Counted from the first letter of the stretch, positions 16,814 through 25,595 are shown. The stretch is DNA of 64,000 nt from Paraburkholderia sp. BCC1884 (GCF_900996225.1 NZ_CAAJGL010000090.1:186001-250000); one strand, 5' to 3'. Notes: a model not told the origin generated them from the sequence alone. Translations and numbers: made by a program.

Positions 16814-17953
16814 ATGCAAGCTCAAGAACTGAGTCAGTTGGCCGTTAAAAGAAAGATCGCCAATCGACCGTTTCTCCGGATTCCCTTCCCCGATATGCTG
16901 GATCGAGAAATTTTGCAGGTTCTGCCCGATGCTGGTAGAGACGAAGAACCGCTTTCCACTCCCGATGTACATCGCAAGCTCAGCGTCATGCAGCTTGATC
17001 CCCCCGTCGTGAAGACTGTGCAGCGCAGGCTGGAAGACTTGCTCGGATGCGGGCTGGTCGTGGTGGAGCAGCGCGGGCGAGCCAAGTATTGGCGGAAGGT
17101 TGCGGGCGCAAGTGGTCTTGCTGCCAAAGCGGCGGGCGTGATGACGCACGACGAGGCGCTTGCTCTCCAAACGCTACGTCGCTTTTCGACCTGGCGGATT
17201 CCGACACTGGTGGCCGAAACGCTCGCACCGCTGTTCGATCTGGCGGGTAAGCGGCTGGCGGCTGTCAACACCGAGCATGAGCGGCGCTACCGCAAATGGA
17301 TTGACAAGGTCGAGGTCGAGACAGGTAACTTTGTGCTGCAACACCCGGAGATTGACTCCGACGTTTTCGCTGTAGTTTCGCAGGCGCTTTTTTGCGAGCA
17401 GCAACTTGAAATCGTTTACCAGCCGCGTACTAAAATCGACAACGACGAAGCGAAGGTCGTTCACCCGCTCGGCTTGGTCGAGGTCGGCGGCTTGGTCTAT
17501 CTCGTGGCTGCGATGCTGCGGTATCCGAAACCGGCGATGTACCGACTCGACCGTCTCACACGCGCGAGTATGTTGCCCGAGTCGTTCACCTATCCACGTG
17601 GGTTCAAGCTTTCGGAATACGTGCGGGCACAACGACAGTTCGACTTCATGGTCGAAGGGGAAATCGATCTGAAGTTGCGTTTCAGGAACGGAGCAGGGAA
17701 CCATTTACTCGAAGCGCCGCTGTCTGACGACCAGCAAGCTGTCCAGAATGGCGACTCGCTTGAGGTGCGCGGCACTGTGCTGTTGAGTCAGCGACTGCGT
17801 TGGTGGCTGAGGGCGTTCGGGCCGAACGTCGAGGTGTTGTGCCCGGCGAGCCTGCGGGCGGAACTGGCTGCGGAGGCCAGGGCAACCTCTGCGCTTTATG
17901 AAGAGCAGCAGGCATCGAGGTGCCAGGAGTCGGCCAAGGGTATTCGGACATGA
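16814..17953 (+). CDS. WYL-domain transcriptional regulator
   Basis: A 379-residue protein from ATG 16814. A winged-helix region (residues about 25-105: ILQVL, VHRKLSVMQLD, TVQRRLEDLLGCG) is followed by a WYL domain (about 180-265: QLEIVYQPR, HPLGLVEVGGLVYLVA) and a WCX-like end (SQRLRWWLRAFGPNVEVLCP). This HTH-WYL-WCX order matches regulators such as CapW and BrxR that repress phage-defence operons until activated by a ligand. It is divergent from the res operon and is its likely controller. A longer frame starting at 16673 crosses the intergenic repeat and is not favoured; ATG 16893 is another option. The family is confident, the start less so. Confidence 0.85.
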   Translation: MQAQELSQLAVKRKIANRPFLRIPFPDMLDREILQVLPDAGRDEEPLSTPDVHRKLSVMQLDPPVVKTVQRRLEDLLGCGLVVVEQRGRAKYWRKVAGASGLAAKAAGVMTHDEALALQTLRRFSTWRIPTLVAETLAPLFDLAGKRLAAVNTEHERRYRKWIDKVEVETGNFVLQHPEIDSDVFAVVSQALFCEQQLEIVYQPRTKIDNDEAKVVHPLGLVEVGGLVYLVAAMLRYPKPAMYRLDRLTRASMLPESFTYPRGFKLSEYVRAQRQFDFMVEGEIDLKLRFRNGAGNHLLEAPLSDDQQAVQNGDSLEVRGTVLLSQRLRWWLRAFGPNVEVLCPASLRAELAAEARATSALYEEQQASRCQESAKGIRT

Positions 17954-18029
17954 TCTGTCTCACGAAGTGACTATCTTGATAGGGCAGCGCGTCGCTGCTG
18001 TCCTATTGATCCTTCTGACAGGAGAAGTC

Positions 18030-18164
18030 ATGTTCACGAATTGCAATTTTTCCCCTCTGCAACATCTGGCCGCGTTCGCGATTGTGTTTGTTGCAGCTGT
18101 GGTGGGAACTGCGGCGGTTGGCGTGTACGTCGATTCGGTGAAGGCCGACGCGCGGCACGAATAA
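18030..18164 (+). CDS. Small single-pass membrane protein, 44 residues
   Basis: ATG at 18030 is preceded by a good ribosome site (AGGAGAAGTC). The 44-residue product has a hydrophobic stretch from about residue 11 to 34 (AAFAIVFVAAVVGTAAVGVY) and a charged end with ADARHE. It is likely a one-span inner-membrane peptide. It lies 76 bases after the WYL gene on the same strand. I recognise no family. It is supported by ribosome site, membrane pattern and position only. Confidence 0.5.
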   Translation: MFTNCNFSPLQHLAAFAIVFVAAVVGTAAVGVYVDSVKADARHE

Positions 18165-18232
18165 GTCGACCTGTATGGGACGGCGGGCTTGAAGTGACCC
18201 GCCAAGTATGTCGAAAAGCTACCAGAGGCTAT

Positions 18233-18421
18233 ATGCCCGTGCGCCCAGCGCCTTTTACGTTGAAATGTAGTCAATGCGGTTGGAAGCATACTTTTGCCCC
18301 GCGTAGCGACGCCTTGGTACTTGACATAGATACCCGTTCGCACTGCCCTCGGTGTGGTGCACACGCGTTGGTTCGTTCGCGGCCCAATCTCATCGAGTGG
18401 TTTTACAGCCGAGTTAGGTAG
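18233..18421 (+). CDS. Small zinc-ribbon protein, 62 residues
   Basis: ATG at 18233, with AGAGG five bases upstream. The product contains CSQCGW and CPRCGA, two CxxC pairs about 25 residues apart: a four-cysteine zinc ribbon of the rubredoxin-knuckle type. Small zinc ribbons bind nucleic acid or proteins. It sits between the small membrane protein and the GTPase, all on the plus strand, but with 135 bases before the GTPase. No specific family recognised. Confidence 0.55.
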   Translation: MPVRPAPFTLKCSQCGWKHTFAPRSDALVLDIDTRSHCPRCGAHALVRSRPNLIEWFYSRVR

Positions 18422-18556
18422 ATTGGAGTGCAGTCCGAAGACAACCGGACGCATGCATCTTTGTAAATTTTATCGTTCGCGGGTAGTGTCCTACTTTAAA
18501 GGGCACGTTGGTAATTTCGCAGCATTTGAGAAAACTAATTCTTCGGGGAAAATGGG

Positions 18557-19669
18557 ATGATCACTTCTGACGCTGACAAGCACACTCAACTTCACGATGC
18601 CATCGAGGAAGCCATAGGTGCCGCAACCAAAGGACTGGGCAAAGTCAACGTCGTGACGGTTGGGAAGACTGGTGTAGGAAAGAGTACGTTGATCAACACA
18701 GTTTTTCGCGGCGAATTCGCGAAAACTGGTTCTGGTAAGCCGGTTACACAAAAAATTGTCGAGATCACAAAGCCTGGCCACCCGCTCACCATCATCGATA
18801 CGAAAGGGCTGGAGGTAGCTGATTATGCGAGGACGAGAGACGAACTCGATACCTTGATACAGGAGCGATCTTCGTCGGAAGACCAAAACAGGCATATTCA
18901 TATTGCATGGCTTTGTATCCAGGAAGGCAGCGATCGTGTAGAGGACGCTGAAGTCGAGCTATGCAACATGATTGCGGCCGCAGGTATTCCGGTGGTCGCG
19001 GTACTAACGAAATCGCGAAAGAACGAAAAATTCCTTAAGGAGGTGAACGGCCTCTTGTCTAGAGCTTCGAGTACGGTCTGCGTTCGGGCTCTCCCCGAGC
19101 GGATCGAGGAGCTCGATGCCACCCTGCCGCCAACTGGTTTGGACGCTCTGATCGATGCGACATCGCGACTAATACCGGAGGCGCAAAAGCGCGCTTATGC
19201 GAACGCATTGTCGACGCGGAACAGGAGGGCTCTGGATGAAAAAAAGCATCAAGCTGAGAACGAAGTGAGCATCGCCGCAGGCCTGGCTGCGACTGCGGCC
19301 GCGGTACCTATTCCGTTCTCAGACGCGGCGCTGCTTGTTCCGATCCAGATCACAATGATTGCCAAGGTTGGCGTCACTTTTGGGATGGAACTCAGCACTG
19401 CAACCTTGACTACACTCGTTACCTCGGTGCTAGGGGCATCCGCAGCGACACTGATAGGACGTACACTCGTGTCCGGTCTTCTGAAGATGATTCCCGGAGC
19501 TGGCACCGTTGTAGGCGGCACAATTGCTGCGACAACGGCCGCTCTAATTACCAAGAGTCTGGGCAATGCCTACATCGCCGTTTTGTACGAATTTTGCCTG
19601 GCCCATCCTGGCGAAGAGATCGATATAGCGATGATTACGAAGGCACTAAAGGCGAGAGTGAAGATATGA
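18557..19669 (+). CDS. Membrane-associated GTPase (Era/dynamin-like with hydrophobic C-terminal domain)
   Basis: A 370-residue protein with a P-loop GTPase domain. G1 GKTGVGKS is at 36-43, G3 DTKG at 81-84 and a G4-like TKSR near 156; the last residue of NKxD is replaced, so the base-recognition loop is atypical. Residues about 245-335 form hydrophobic helical hairpins (AAGLAATAAAVPIPF, GASAATLIG, GAGTVVGGTIAATTAALI), like the DUF697 part of membrane-bound GTPases. It probably binds membranes and could remodel or guard them. The ATG at 18557 follows GGGGAAAATGGG. It stands alone except for two small upstream genes. A defence role is possible but not shown. Confidence 0.8.
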   Translation: MITSDADKHTQLHDAIEEAIGAATKGLGKVNVVTVGKTGVGKSTLINTVFRGEFAKTGSGKPVTQKIVEITKPGHPLTIIDTKGLEVADYARTRDELDTLIQERSSSEDQNRHIHIAWLCIQEGSDRVEDAEVELCNMIAAAGIPVVAVLTKSRKNEKFLKEVNGLLSRASSTVCVRALPERIEELDATLPPTGLDALIDATSRLIPEAQKRAYANALSTRNRRALDEKKHQAENEVSIAAGLAATAAAVPIPFSDAALLVPIQITMIAKVGVTFGMELSTATLTTLVTSVLGASAATLIGRTLVSGLLKMIPGAGTVVGGTIAATTAALITKSLGNAYIAVLYEFCLAHPGEEIDIAMITKALKARVKI

Positions 19670-19767
19670 AGTGGCCACCGGACTGTGCGAGGAGCCTGTC
19701 CGCTTGGCTGCGGGGCTTGGACGATCCATATATCTGTTCACCGATACGTTGATCGAGCGAATTATTG

Positions 19768-19796
19768 AAAAAAATGCCGCCCATGCAGGCGGCATT
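19768..19796 (-). terminator. Intrinsic terminator, minus strand
   Basis: AATGCCGCC and GGCGGCATT form a perfect 9-bp stem around a short loop, followed on the minus strand by a run of T's (the A's at 19768-19774). It is related in sequence to the hairpins at 20004-20034 and 38904-38934. The gene it serves is unclear. Confidence 0.6.
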
Positions 19797-19969
19797 CATG
19801 TGCTGGCCGACCCCGATAACCGGGGAGACCGATGGCAGTTCCCACTGGCCGCGCCACTCGTTCATCATGTCGTTGCTGATGCGCGCTTCGTCCCGCATGC
19901 CGCTATGGAAGTCCTTCAGCTTGGCATTGAGCAGGCCTGGACCTAAGTGGAGGGGCTCAGACCGAAACT

Positions 19970-20058
19970 GGCCCGTGACGGACCGATGACACGCTCGGGT
20001 GGCAAAAAAAATGCCGCCAGTATCGGCGCGGCACCATATTCCGGCTCGGCCAGATGAC
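19970..20058 (-). repeat. Hairpin repeat, copy 1 (terminator at 20004-20034)
   Basis: It shares about 85 bases with 38870-38955, including a near-identical stretch with CGGACCGATGACACGCT and the A8-TGCCGCC core. On the minus strand TGCCGC pairs with GCGGCA and a T8 run follows, so it can terminate transcription. In the other copy this lies directly downstream of a lipoprotein gene; here the gene is absent. Confidence 0.55.
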
Positions 20059-20104
20059 TGGCTCATGCCGGCGGCAAGCCTTGAGCGTTTTCGGTGAGAT
20101 CGGT

Positions 20105-20290
20105 TTTGGGGTTTGGGATCGGAAGCAAACTGTCCTCGCATGAAAGCCTCCTATATGGCTGGAAGCCCCGCTGGTCATAGGTTTAAGGGGGGGCGGTGCA
20201 GCCTATGAGTGTAAGCTTAGCTAGCTAAAGCGGCGGATGTGGCGGACGGCCTGAGCAGCGGTTCGGCTCCAAAATCCCTCCTCGTGGAGA
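20105..20290. repeat. Composite intergenic repeat, copy B
   Basis: The counterpart of 16583-16785: blocks 20105-20150 (GGTTTGGGATCGGAAG) and 20241-20290 (GTTCGGCTCCAAAATCCCTC), same order and orientation. It precedes hairpin repeat copy 1 when read on the minus strand. Confidence 0.5.
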
Positions 20291-20475
20291 ACTACTTGGC
20301 AAGCGCTAATCCGGTGCCGAGATTGCGCGGGGGATGACAAACTGTTTGCTATGACGTTCTTCGACCGAAAGCGCGGAACGTCTCGTTAGTCTCGCAGACC
20401 GAAATCGACCCTGAGGGGTCAGTCGTCGAGCTTTTGCGAAAGTCTCCAGCTCCGTCGAAAGCGGCCGTTCCCTCA

Positions 20476-22002
20476 TTAGACCGCCTTGCGAATCTGCGGC
20501 GGTTTCCATGAGCCATCGAGAATCGGCTCTTTCCCCCAGTAGGCTCTGATATATAACGAAAACACCCCTTCCGGCGCCGGTACCCAGTTCGACTCCCGCT
20601 CGACGCCTGGCGACCTCGCGCTGGCGTAAAGTGTGAGCGAGCCGTCCGCATTGCGCTTCAGATCCGCGTTCTTGGTGCCGAGCGAATAACGTTTGAGGTA
20701 ATTCGGATGAAAGAGATGTTTGTCGTTGTAGAGCGTCATTGACCAGAATCCGTTAACGGGCGGCTCCTCTCCTTTCGCAAAAACGACCTCGTAGGTATTC
20801 GCACCGTTAAGGGCTTCGCCATTTGCGTCGTTATCCGTATAAAAATACTGCGTTTCGGTGGGACGATTGTCGAACATGTTCGATTTGGCGGTTCCCGTAC
20901 GGTCAAAGTAGTCGAGACCCGTCTGTGCGTTGTTGGTCGATCGATTCCATCCGTTGCCGGCTGGCAGCCCGTTATACCGCCATTGGAAGAAAGGCTGGAT
21001 AACATCACGCTCGGTGTCGACGGCGGTCGAGACCAGTAATTTCTGGATGTCCGGGTCACGGCTCGCCACTTCCATCAGCGACCTGAATTGCGCGTAGAGC
21101 GCTTCCTCACCGGGTAGTGGAGGCACCGATTCGAGCACGTGGCTGAACACGTCAAAGAACTTTTCAGGGACGACCCATTTTGTCTCCTCGCCGTTTGACT
21201 CAGGCCCGGGCAACGTCGGCGCTTCGCTCCAGTCGATTGTTTTCATATGTCCGTCGAAGTCCTTCAGCGGATAGAAAACGACCTGGTCGACCTCGGACTG
21301 AATGGCTTTGCGATCCTCCGCAGTGTCATTCATGAAAATTCGTGGAATCGCGTTAGCAAGCGCCGTCGGACTGCGGACGATCTCGGTGATTCCGGCCGGC
21401 TTGGACCCTTTCCAGTTTGGCCCGACGAGCAGATAGAAGCCGCGCCGTGTTTTATAGGGCTTTCCGAGATGACCGAACTGGTTGGTACGCGCGTCATACA
21501 GCGCGTAAACCCAGAACCGGTCACCGAAATCCGGTACCTGCGCAACGACCGGTTCGTCGTCGAGCGAGAAGAACCCGAGGCCGTAAACCACATCCTGATT
21601 CGGACAGGTCACAAACGTCTCGGCCGGATCGACATAATGAGACAGCATGCCCACCTGGCCGCTCGGAGCAACCGGCACCACGCCATTTAGCAGACCCGGC
21701 TTCGGCGCCTGGGTGAAAGAGGTGTACCGGTTGACCATATTGACGAGCGGCCAGCCCCATACATAGGCCATACGGGCGATCGTCTGCGCGTAGCCGGGGG
21801 GCATGTTTATCCCGGCAGGCGGTTGCGTTTCCGCCATAGCCGTGTGCGCTGATGAACGCCCGCGATTATCCTGCTTGCCTTTGGTTTCAGCCGCTACGGC
21901 CGTTTGTGGCGCCACAGAGAGAGATGCGTAAGCAAGCGGGAGCGCCCCGCCCAGCAAGGTCAGGAGCCTACGGGTGGAATTCACATCGTTCCGATCGGAC
22001 AT
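20476..22002 (-). CDS. DUF1254/DUF1214 exported protein, paralogue 1
   Basis: A 508-residue protein from ATG 22002, with GAGG upstream. The N-terminus has STRRLLTLLGG then a hydrophobic stretch and AVAAE, a Tat-like or Sec signal. DUF1254 features follow (AYVWGWPLVNMVNRY, TCPNQDVVYG, RFWVYALYDARTNQFG), then DUF1214 near the end (NGFWSMTLYNDKHLF, NRNADGSLTLYA). The biochemical role of this family is unknown; members are usually periplasmic. It is one of four paralogues within 10 kb and closest to the frameshifted one at 27216. The longer frame from 22182 overlaps the upstream gene and is not used. Confidence 0.88.
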   Translation of the reverse strand: MSDRNDVNSTRRLLTLLGGALPLAYASLSVAPQTAVAAETKGKQDNRGRSSAHTAMAETQPPAGINMPPGYAQTIARMAYVWGWPLVNMVNRYTSFTQAPKPGLLNGVVPVAPSGQVGMLSHYVDPAETFVTCPNQDVVYGLGFFSLDDEPVVAQVPDFGDRFWVYALYDARTNQFGHLGKPYKTRRGFYLLVGPNWKGSKPAGITEIVRSPTALANAIPRIFMNDTAEDRKAIQSEVDQVVFYPLKDFDGHMKTIDWSEAPTLPGPESNGEETKWVVPEKFFDVFSHVLESVPPLPGEEALYAQFRSLMEVASRDPDIQKLLVSTAVDTERDVIQPFFQWRYNGLPAGNGWNRSTNNAQTGLDYFDRTGTAKSNMFDNRPTETQYFYTDNDANGEALNGANTYEVVFAKGEEPPVNGFWSMTLYNDKHLFHPNYLKRYSLGTKNADLKRNADGSLTLYASARSPGVERESNWVPAPEGVFSLYIRAYWGKEPILDGSWKPPQIRKAV

Positions 22003-22067
22003 AGTCAGCCTCGCGGTTAAAGTCGTTGCCTCGATAGTGTCACTTTGCGAAAAAGCAGTGCGTTGGT

Positions 22068-23426
22068 TTATTGCACCGTCGTAATGGCCGGCGGAAACCA
22101 TTCCCCGTGCAGGACTTCCTGCTTCGGTACATACGCGCGGAAATTCAGCGAGAATCCTTTTCCCGCAGGCGTGGGCAGCCAATTGCTTTGCGGTACATGC
22201 TGCGGCCGCTTAGGTGCCAACCAGATGCTGGTGCTACCGTCCGCATTCGCCTTCAGATGGGACACGTTATTCAGGTTATAGCGGTGTATTGGATTTGGCA
22301 CCACGCGATAGTCAGGCACGCTGTACAGCGTGACCGACCAGAAGCCGTCAACATGTGCATCCGGCCTTCCGCCTTTCGGAAACCGGATTTCATATGTTCG
22401 GCTGCCATCAAGTAGCTGCCCATCGCCGTCTTTCTGGCCCACAAAATAGATTGCCTCGCTGGTGACATTCGCCCAGAGGCCACCGTAATTGATAATGTCA
22501 CGTGCCATCACGTCGTTGCCAAACTTTCCCACCACATAACTGACGGACCAGCCGCCCTTCTGCGTACCGAAGCCCTTGGTCCCCGCAAAGAACTCAGGAA
22601 TCGCCCTCGTCCTGATCAGGTCGTCGACCCGCGTCCGGGCCGCATCGCTACTCTTCACGTAGCGGGCAACGTTGCTTGCCATTGCCTGAAATTCCGGCGC
22701 CTTCGGCATGGGGTCCGGACAGGTAGCAAGCACTTCGCTTACGCGGTCAAAAATTTCCACACGGATCGGGGTCGCTGGAGTAAACGTCGGCACGGCAAAG
22801 GGCGGATCAATTCTGATTTCGGGTGAGGCGTCTACAGTGAACTCATGCTGCAACCGCGCTGCAGTTTTTGGAGAACCCTTAAGTTCTACCCGTGCCAGCA
22901 ACTTCGCTTTGGGAGAAGGGAGCTCAATCTTGATGGCATCAGCCGGCACTGGGGGATTGGTGCCTTTGATCACCAGCGCGAACTTTCCGTACGGATGGTC
23001 GGGGTAGGTTCGTTCATTGATATTGGTGATGACCTCGCCCCAACCGTCGAGCAATTGGGCCGTGTAGTAACGACCCGTGACCCGGGGCACGTTGAGGATA
23101 ACGGCGTGGTTATTGTCCGCTGCGAGCCATGCCTCAAGATAGGCGACATCGAGGTTCGGATTCACAAACTGGGCCGAACCGAGCGGATTGTATTTGATCC
23201 TGTTATAGCCGACTTTCTCGACGTTGATGTCGTGATTTTCCTGCTGCAACACCAGGTAGCGTCCGTAAAGATAGTCCCACGCGGACACGATCTGGTCATC
23301 CGTCGGGACAGCGCCGCTTGCGATCGCACCTTTTTCTGGCGCTTTACCGGACGAACCGCAGGCAACGATGCCCAACGCAATTGAAGCAGCCGCGATACAG
23401 GAAAAAATCCACTTCGACATTTTCAT
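22068..23426 (-). CDS. DUF1254/DUF1214 lipoprotein, paralogue 2
   Basis: A 452-residue protein. MKMSKWIFSC then AASIALGIVACGS gives a lipobox with the probable lipidated Cys near 23, so it should be membrane-anchored in the periplasm. DUF1254 features are weaker (NVDVAYLEAW-like region, RYYTAQLLDGWGEV) and the DUF1214 end has DGFWSVTLYSVPDYR and ANADGSTSIWLAPKRP. It lies 65 bases upstream of paralogue 1 on the same strand, probably in one transcript. The lipoprotein anchor distinguishes it from the other three. Function unknown. Confidence 0.87.
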   Translation of the reverse strand: MKMSKWIFSCIAAASIALGIVACGSSGKAPEKGAIASGAVPTDDQIVSAWDYLYGRYLVLQQENHDINVEKVGYNRIKYNPLGSAQFVNPNLDVAYLEAWLAADNNHAVILNVPRVTGRYYTAQLLDGWGEVITNINERTYPDHPYGKFALVIKGTNPPVPADAIKIELPSPKAKLLARVELKGSPKTAARLQHEFTVDASPEIRIDPPFAVPTFTPATPIRVEIFDRVSEVLATCPDPMPKAPEFQAMASNVARYVKSSDAARTRVDDLIRTRAIPEFFAGTKGFGTQKGGWSVSYVVGKFGNDVMARDIINYGGLWANVTSEAIYFVGQKDGDGQLLDGSRTYEIRFPKGGRPDAHVDGFWSVTLYSVPDYRVVPNPIHRYNLNNVSHLKANADGSTSIWLAPKRPQHVPQSNWLPTPAGKGFSLNFRAYVPKQEVLHGEWFPPAITTVQ

Positions 23427-23634
23427 GTTGTTCTCCAGCTAATTGAATTGAATATGCATCGCGTGGGAAAGCCCACGTCTGACTGTTACCTGTCGATAAA
23501 CATCACGCCGTATTTCTTGCGACAGGCCACGTAGCGCTGTGCATACTGACGATCTTTCAAGTTCAATGAAACGGACCGCTTTGCGATATCGCGGGAGCGG
23601 GAGAGAGATGTTTGGTGTCGATATTCTGACTAAC

Positions 23635-24396
23635 TTACTTCTGCAACGATTGGAGAAGTCTCGAGAGATTCTGAGGCTGGACGTGGATGATTCCACCTCT
23701 CGGGCTGTCAATATCAGCTATGAGAGCTTGCGAGAGCGCGACTGTCACGGGAAGGATCGTGAACAGTCCTCTGCGTGCACCTCCCTTCGCGCCGTAGCCC
23801 TGCACGGCACAACCGAACACCGCGATAAGAATCATCAGGATCCAGGCGCCAATGGGAATATGGTTAATCCGTGCGGCCTCGGAATAGTCTTGCGAGTTAA
23901 GCACGTCGTTCATCCCGGTGGCGACGATGGCCGCGACAGGGGTCGGCTTGTCTCCGGCGACCTGAGCGGCCAGGCGCCATAATTCGGACTGAAGCCCTGC
24001 GGTATCGCGGTTAATGCGCGCCAGGTCGTTTGAATCTCGCGTCTTATAGTCGTCGAGTCTTAGCTGCGTATACCGGACCAGAGCGGCCTTCATTGCTATG
24101 CGCGTCTGCGCGTCAATAAGATCCGCCCTCACGTATTCTGTGCCGATCGCGTTCGCTTCATTTTCCTCAAGATTTTTGCGCTGGTCGTAGCGGTTCACGG
24201 CCATCGAGAGACTGAAGCCGATAAGCAGCGCGAGCAACGTCAGCGTGGACGTCTGGACTACATTAAAGTCTTCCCGTGCATCGTCGGGAAGTGGGGCAAT
24301 GTGCCTTGACACAAAGGCACCCAAGGCCGACGCGGCGACAAAAACCGCAAGCAGCACCACAAAGAGGATTGCTGGATGATCAACGAATGCAGCCAT
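23635..24396 (-). CDS. DUF4239-like (bestrophin-like) membrane protein
   Basis: A 253-residue membrane protein. Two N-terminal spans (about 10-30 and 50-66: TLTLLALLIGFSLSMAVNRYD), a soluble helical middle (70-180), and two spans near 185-230 (GAWILMILIAVFGCAV, LFTILPVTVALSQALI). ANAIGTEY and DIDSPRGG are typical of the DUF4239 family, whose function is not established. It is upstream of the two DUF1254 genes on the same strand, with a 208-base gap, and may be co-regulated with them by the AraC protein at 25817-26806. Confidence 0.78.
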   Translation of the reverse strand: MAAFVDHPAILFVVLLAVFVAASALGAFVSRHIAPLPDDAREDFNVVQTSTLTLLALLIGFSLSMAVNRYDQRKNLEENEANAIGTEYVRADLIDAQTRIAMKAALVRYTQLRLDDYKTRDSNDLARINRDTAGLQSELWRLAAQVAGDKPTPVAAIVATGMNDVLNSQDYSEAARINHIPIGAWILMILIAVFGCAVQGYGAKGGARRGLFTILPVTVALSQALIADIDSPRGGIIHVQPQNLSRLLQSLQK

Positions 24397-24570
24397 GCGA
24401 TGTCTCCGCTGAGAATGCTAGTCTGGATGTTCAGACTCCAGGCAGCCGGCAGCGATGGGTATCGTTGCCTTCGCCCCATCATTGTGGGAAAACTTTGCCC
24501 ATCAAAAACGCCTCGTATTGTGTTCAGGCGACACAGAAGCTCTTGCCAACTGCATGCGGGGATCGCGGCC

Positions 24571-25383
24571 TCATTTGGGAAAGAGCAAGGTAACCACGAA
24601 ACGTGCACCCCATCCATGAGGCGCGGAATCGGGACTGGCCGCCCAGTAGCGCACGCCCCCACCTATACTGACTGGCTGTTTCCCAAACTTGAGCAGTTTG
24701 CTGACAGTCGCATTGATCGGGGTCGACCATTGGTGACGATTCCAGTCATAGGTTGATTCCGTATTCAGGCCGAAAGTCCACGCATCCTTCGTTGTGTAGT
24801 TGAGAAAGGGCTGCAGGAATGTCGAGCTGACGCCCGACCGGTTGCCGTCACCTGCAAACGACCAGATATGATTGGCGAGCGCACCGTAGGTCCAGCCATT
24901 CGCCTGCCAGAGCAGAACCGCTGTAGGTCCGGCGCCCCATTTTTCGGCTCCGAGCTGCCGGTCAGTGTCGGTTGGCAATAGAAGCGCAGGGCCTACGCCC
25001 CAGATGAGTCCGTTTGCTGTCGGTTTCGAAGGCGAAAAGAAAAAACTCTGAACGACGTCACCTAACCCGGTTTGTGAACCGGATCCCGGGGCGATATTGC
25101 TTTGCGAAACCACCGGAACGATGGTGCGCGAAATAAGATTCCAGTTGTCGTTCAGGCGAAAAGGGACAACGGGCTGAAAATTCATCAGGTATTTATTGCC
25201 GTCCCGATTCGGCCCAATGTTGCCATCGTAGTTGAACTGAAACGGAACGCTGATCAATGCTGCAACCGGATTGCTCAGTTGCTTGGCGAGATCCGAATCA
25301 CTTTGAGAGTACGCGGGCATGGACGCAACCAGCGCCGCGGCGAAGCACCCCGATCTTTTTCCTGGCCAACCGAATAGCATCAT
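24571..25383 (-). CDS. Outer-membrane transporter-like protein (phenol MetA-deg family)
   Basis: A 270-residue protein with a signal peptide (FAAALVASMPAYSQ) and repeated amphipathic strands: NPVAALISVPFQFNY, RNDNWNLISRTIVPVV, GLGDVVQSFFFSP, LIWGVGPALLLPT. This pattern fits the MetA phenol-degradation/transporter outer-membrane beta-barrel family, often found near degradation or uptake genes. It ends with a terminal F-P-K rather than aromatic F. The ATG at 25383 has GAGAG six bases upstream; ATG 25389 is possible. It lies in a minus-strand run with the DUF4239 and DUF1254 genes, suggesting a role in moving or sensing a hydrophobic compound. Confidence 0.75.
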   Translation of the reverse strand: MMLFGWPGKRSGCFAAALVASMPAYSQSDSDLAKQLSNPVAALISVPFQFNYDGNIGPNRDGNKYLMNFQPVVPFRLNDNWNLISRTIVPVVSQSNIAPGSGSQTGLGDVVQSFFFSPSKPTANGLIWGVGPALLLPTDTDRQLGAEKWGAGPTAVLLWQANGWTYGALANHIWSFAGDGNRSGVSSTFLQPFLNYTTKDAWTFGLNTESTYDWNRHQWSTPINATVSKLLKFGKQPVSIGGGVRYWAASPDSAPHGWGARFVVTLLFPK

Positions 25384-25595
25384 TTGCATCTCTCTCGCAG
25401 CGAGTACGCTTCCCGTGCATTTTCGAGGCGGTTTGGGTGCGACCCGACGGCGGTGTTGGAGGCTAGCGACACGCCCGTGCCACGAATCATGAGCGCACGG
25501 ATGAGGGCGACGATGTGCAGAATGACAAAAAAGAAAATCGTGGGCGGAAGCACCTTGATGAATTCATGCCCGATCTTTTCCCTGAATTTACTCAT
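25380..25595 (-). pseudogene. Truncated small membrane protein
   Basis: ATG at 25595 with GAGGCGAAG upstream encodes 71 residues. The first 40 (MSKFREKIGHEF, a span IFFFVILHIVALIRALMI) look like the start of a longer multi-span membrane protein family I know only as hypothetical, usually about 180-200 residues. After RGTGVS the sequence changes character and ends. It overlaps the start of the transporter gene by four bases. It is probably a remnant, though a real 71-residue product cannot be excluded. Confidence 0.5.

Larger units (their letters stand above)
19670..20475. other. 800-bp non-coding stretch with repeats and hairpins
   Basis: No gene is supported here. It contains two hairpin/T-run elements (19768-19796 and 20004-20034) and copy B of the composite repeat (20105-20290). 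A frame on the minus strand from 20141 has an excellent AGGAGG site but runs straight through both hairpins, and its product looks random; a short peptide from that start is conceivable. The stretch looks like a decayed or repeat-derived region between the GTPase and the DUF1254 cluster. Confidence 0.5.

Noticed and set aside
19635..20141. 168-residue minus-strand frame with a good AGGAGG site
   Set aside because: It runs through two terminator-like hairpins and the GTPase end and has no protein-like pattern; at most a short peptide.
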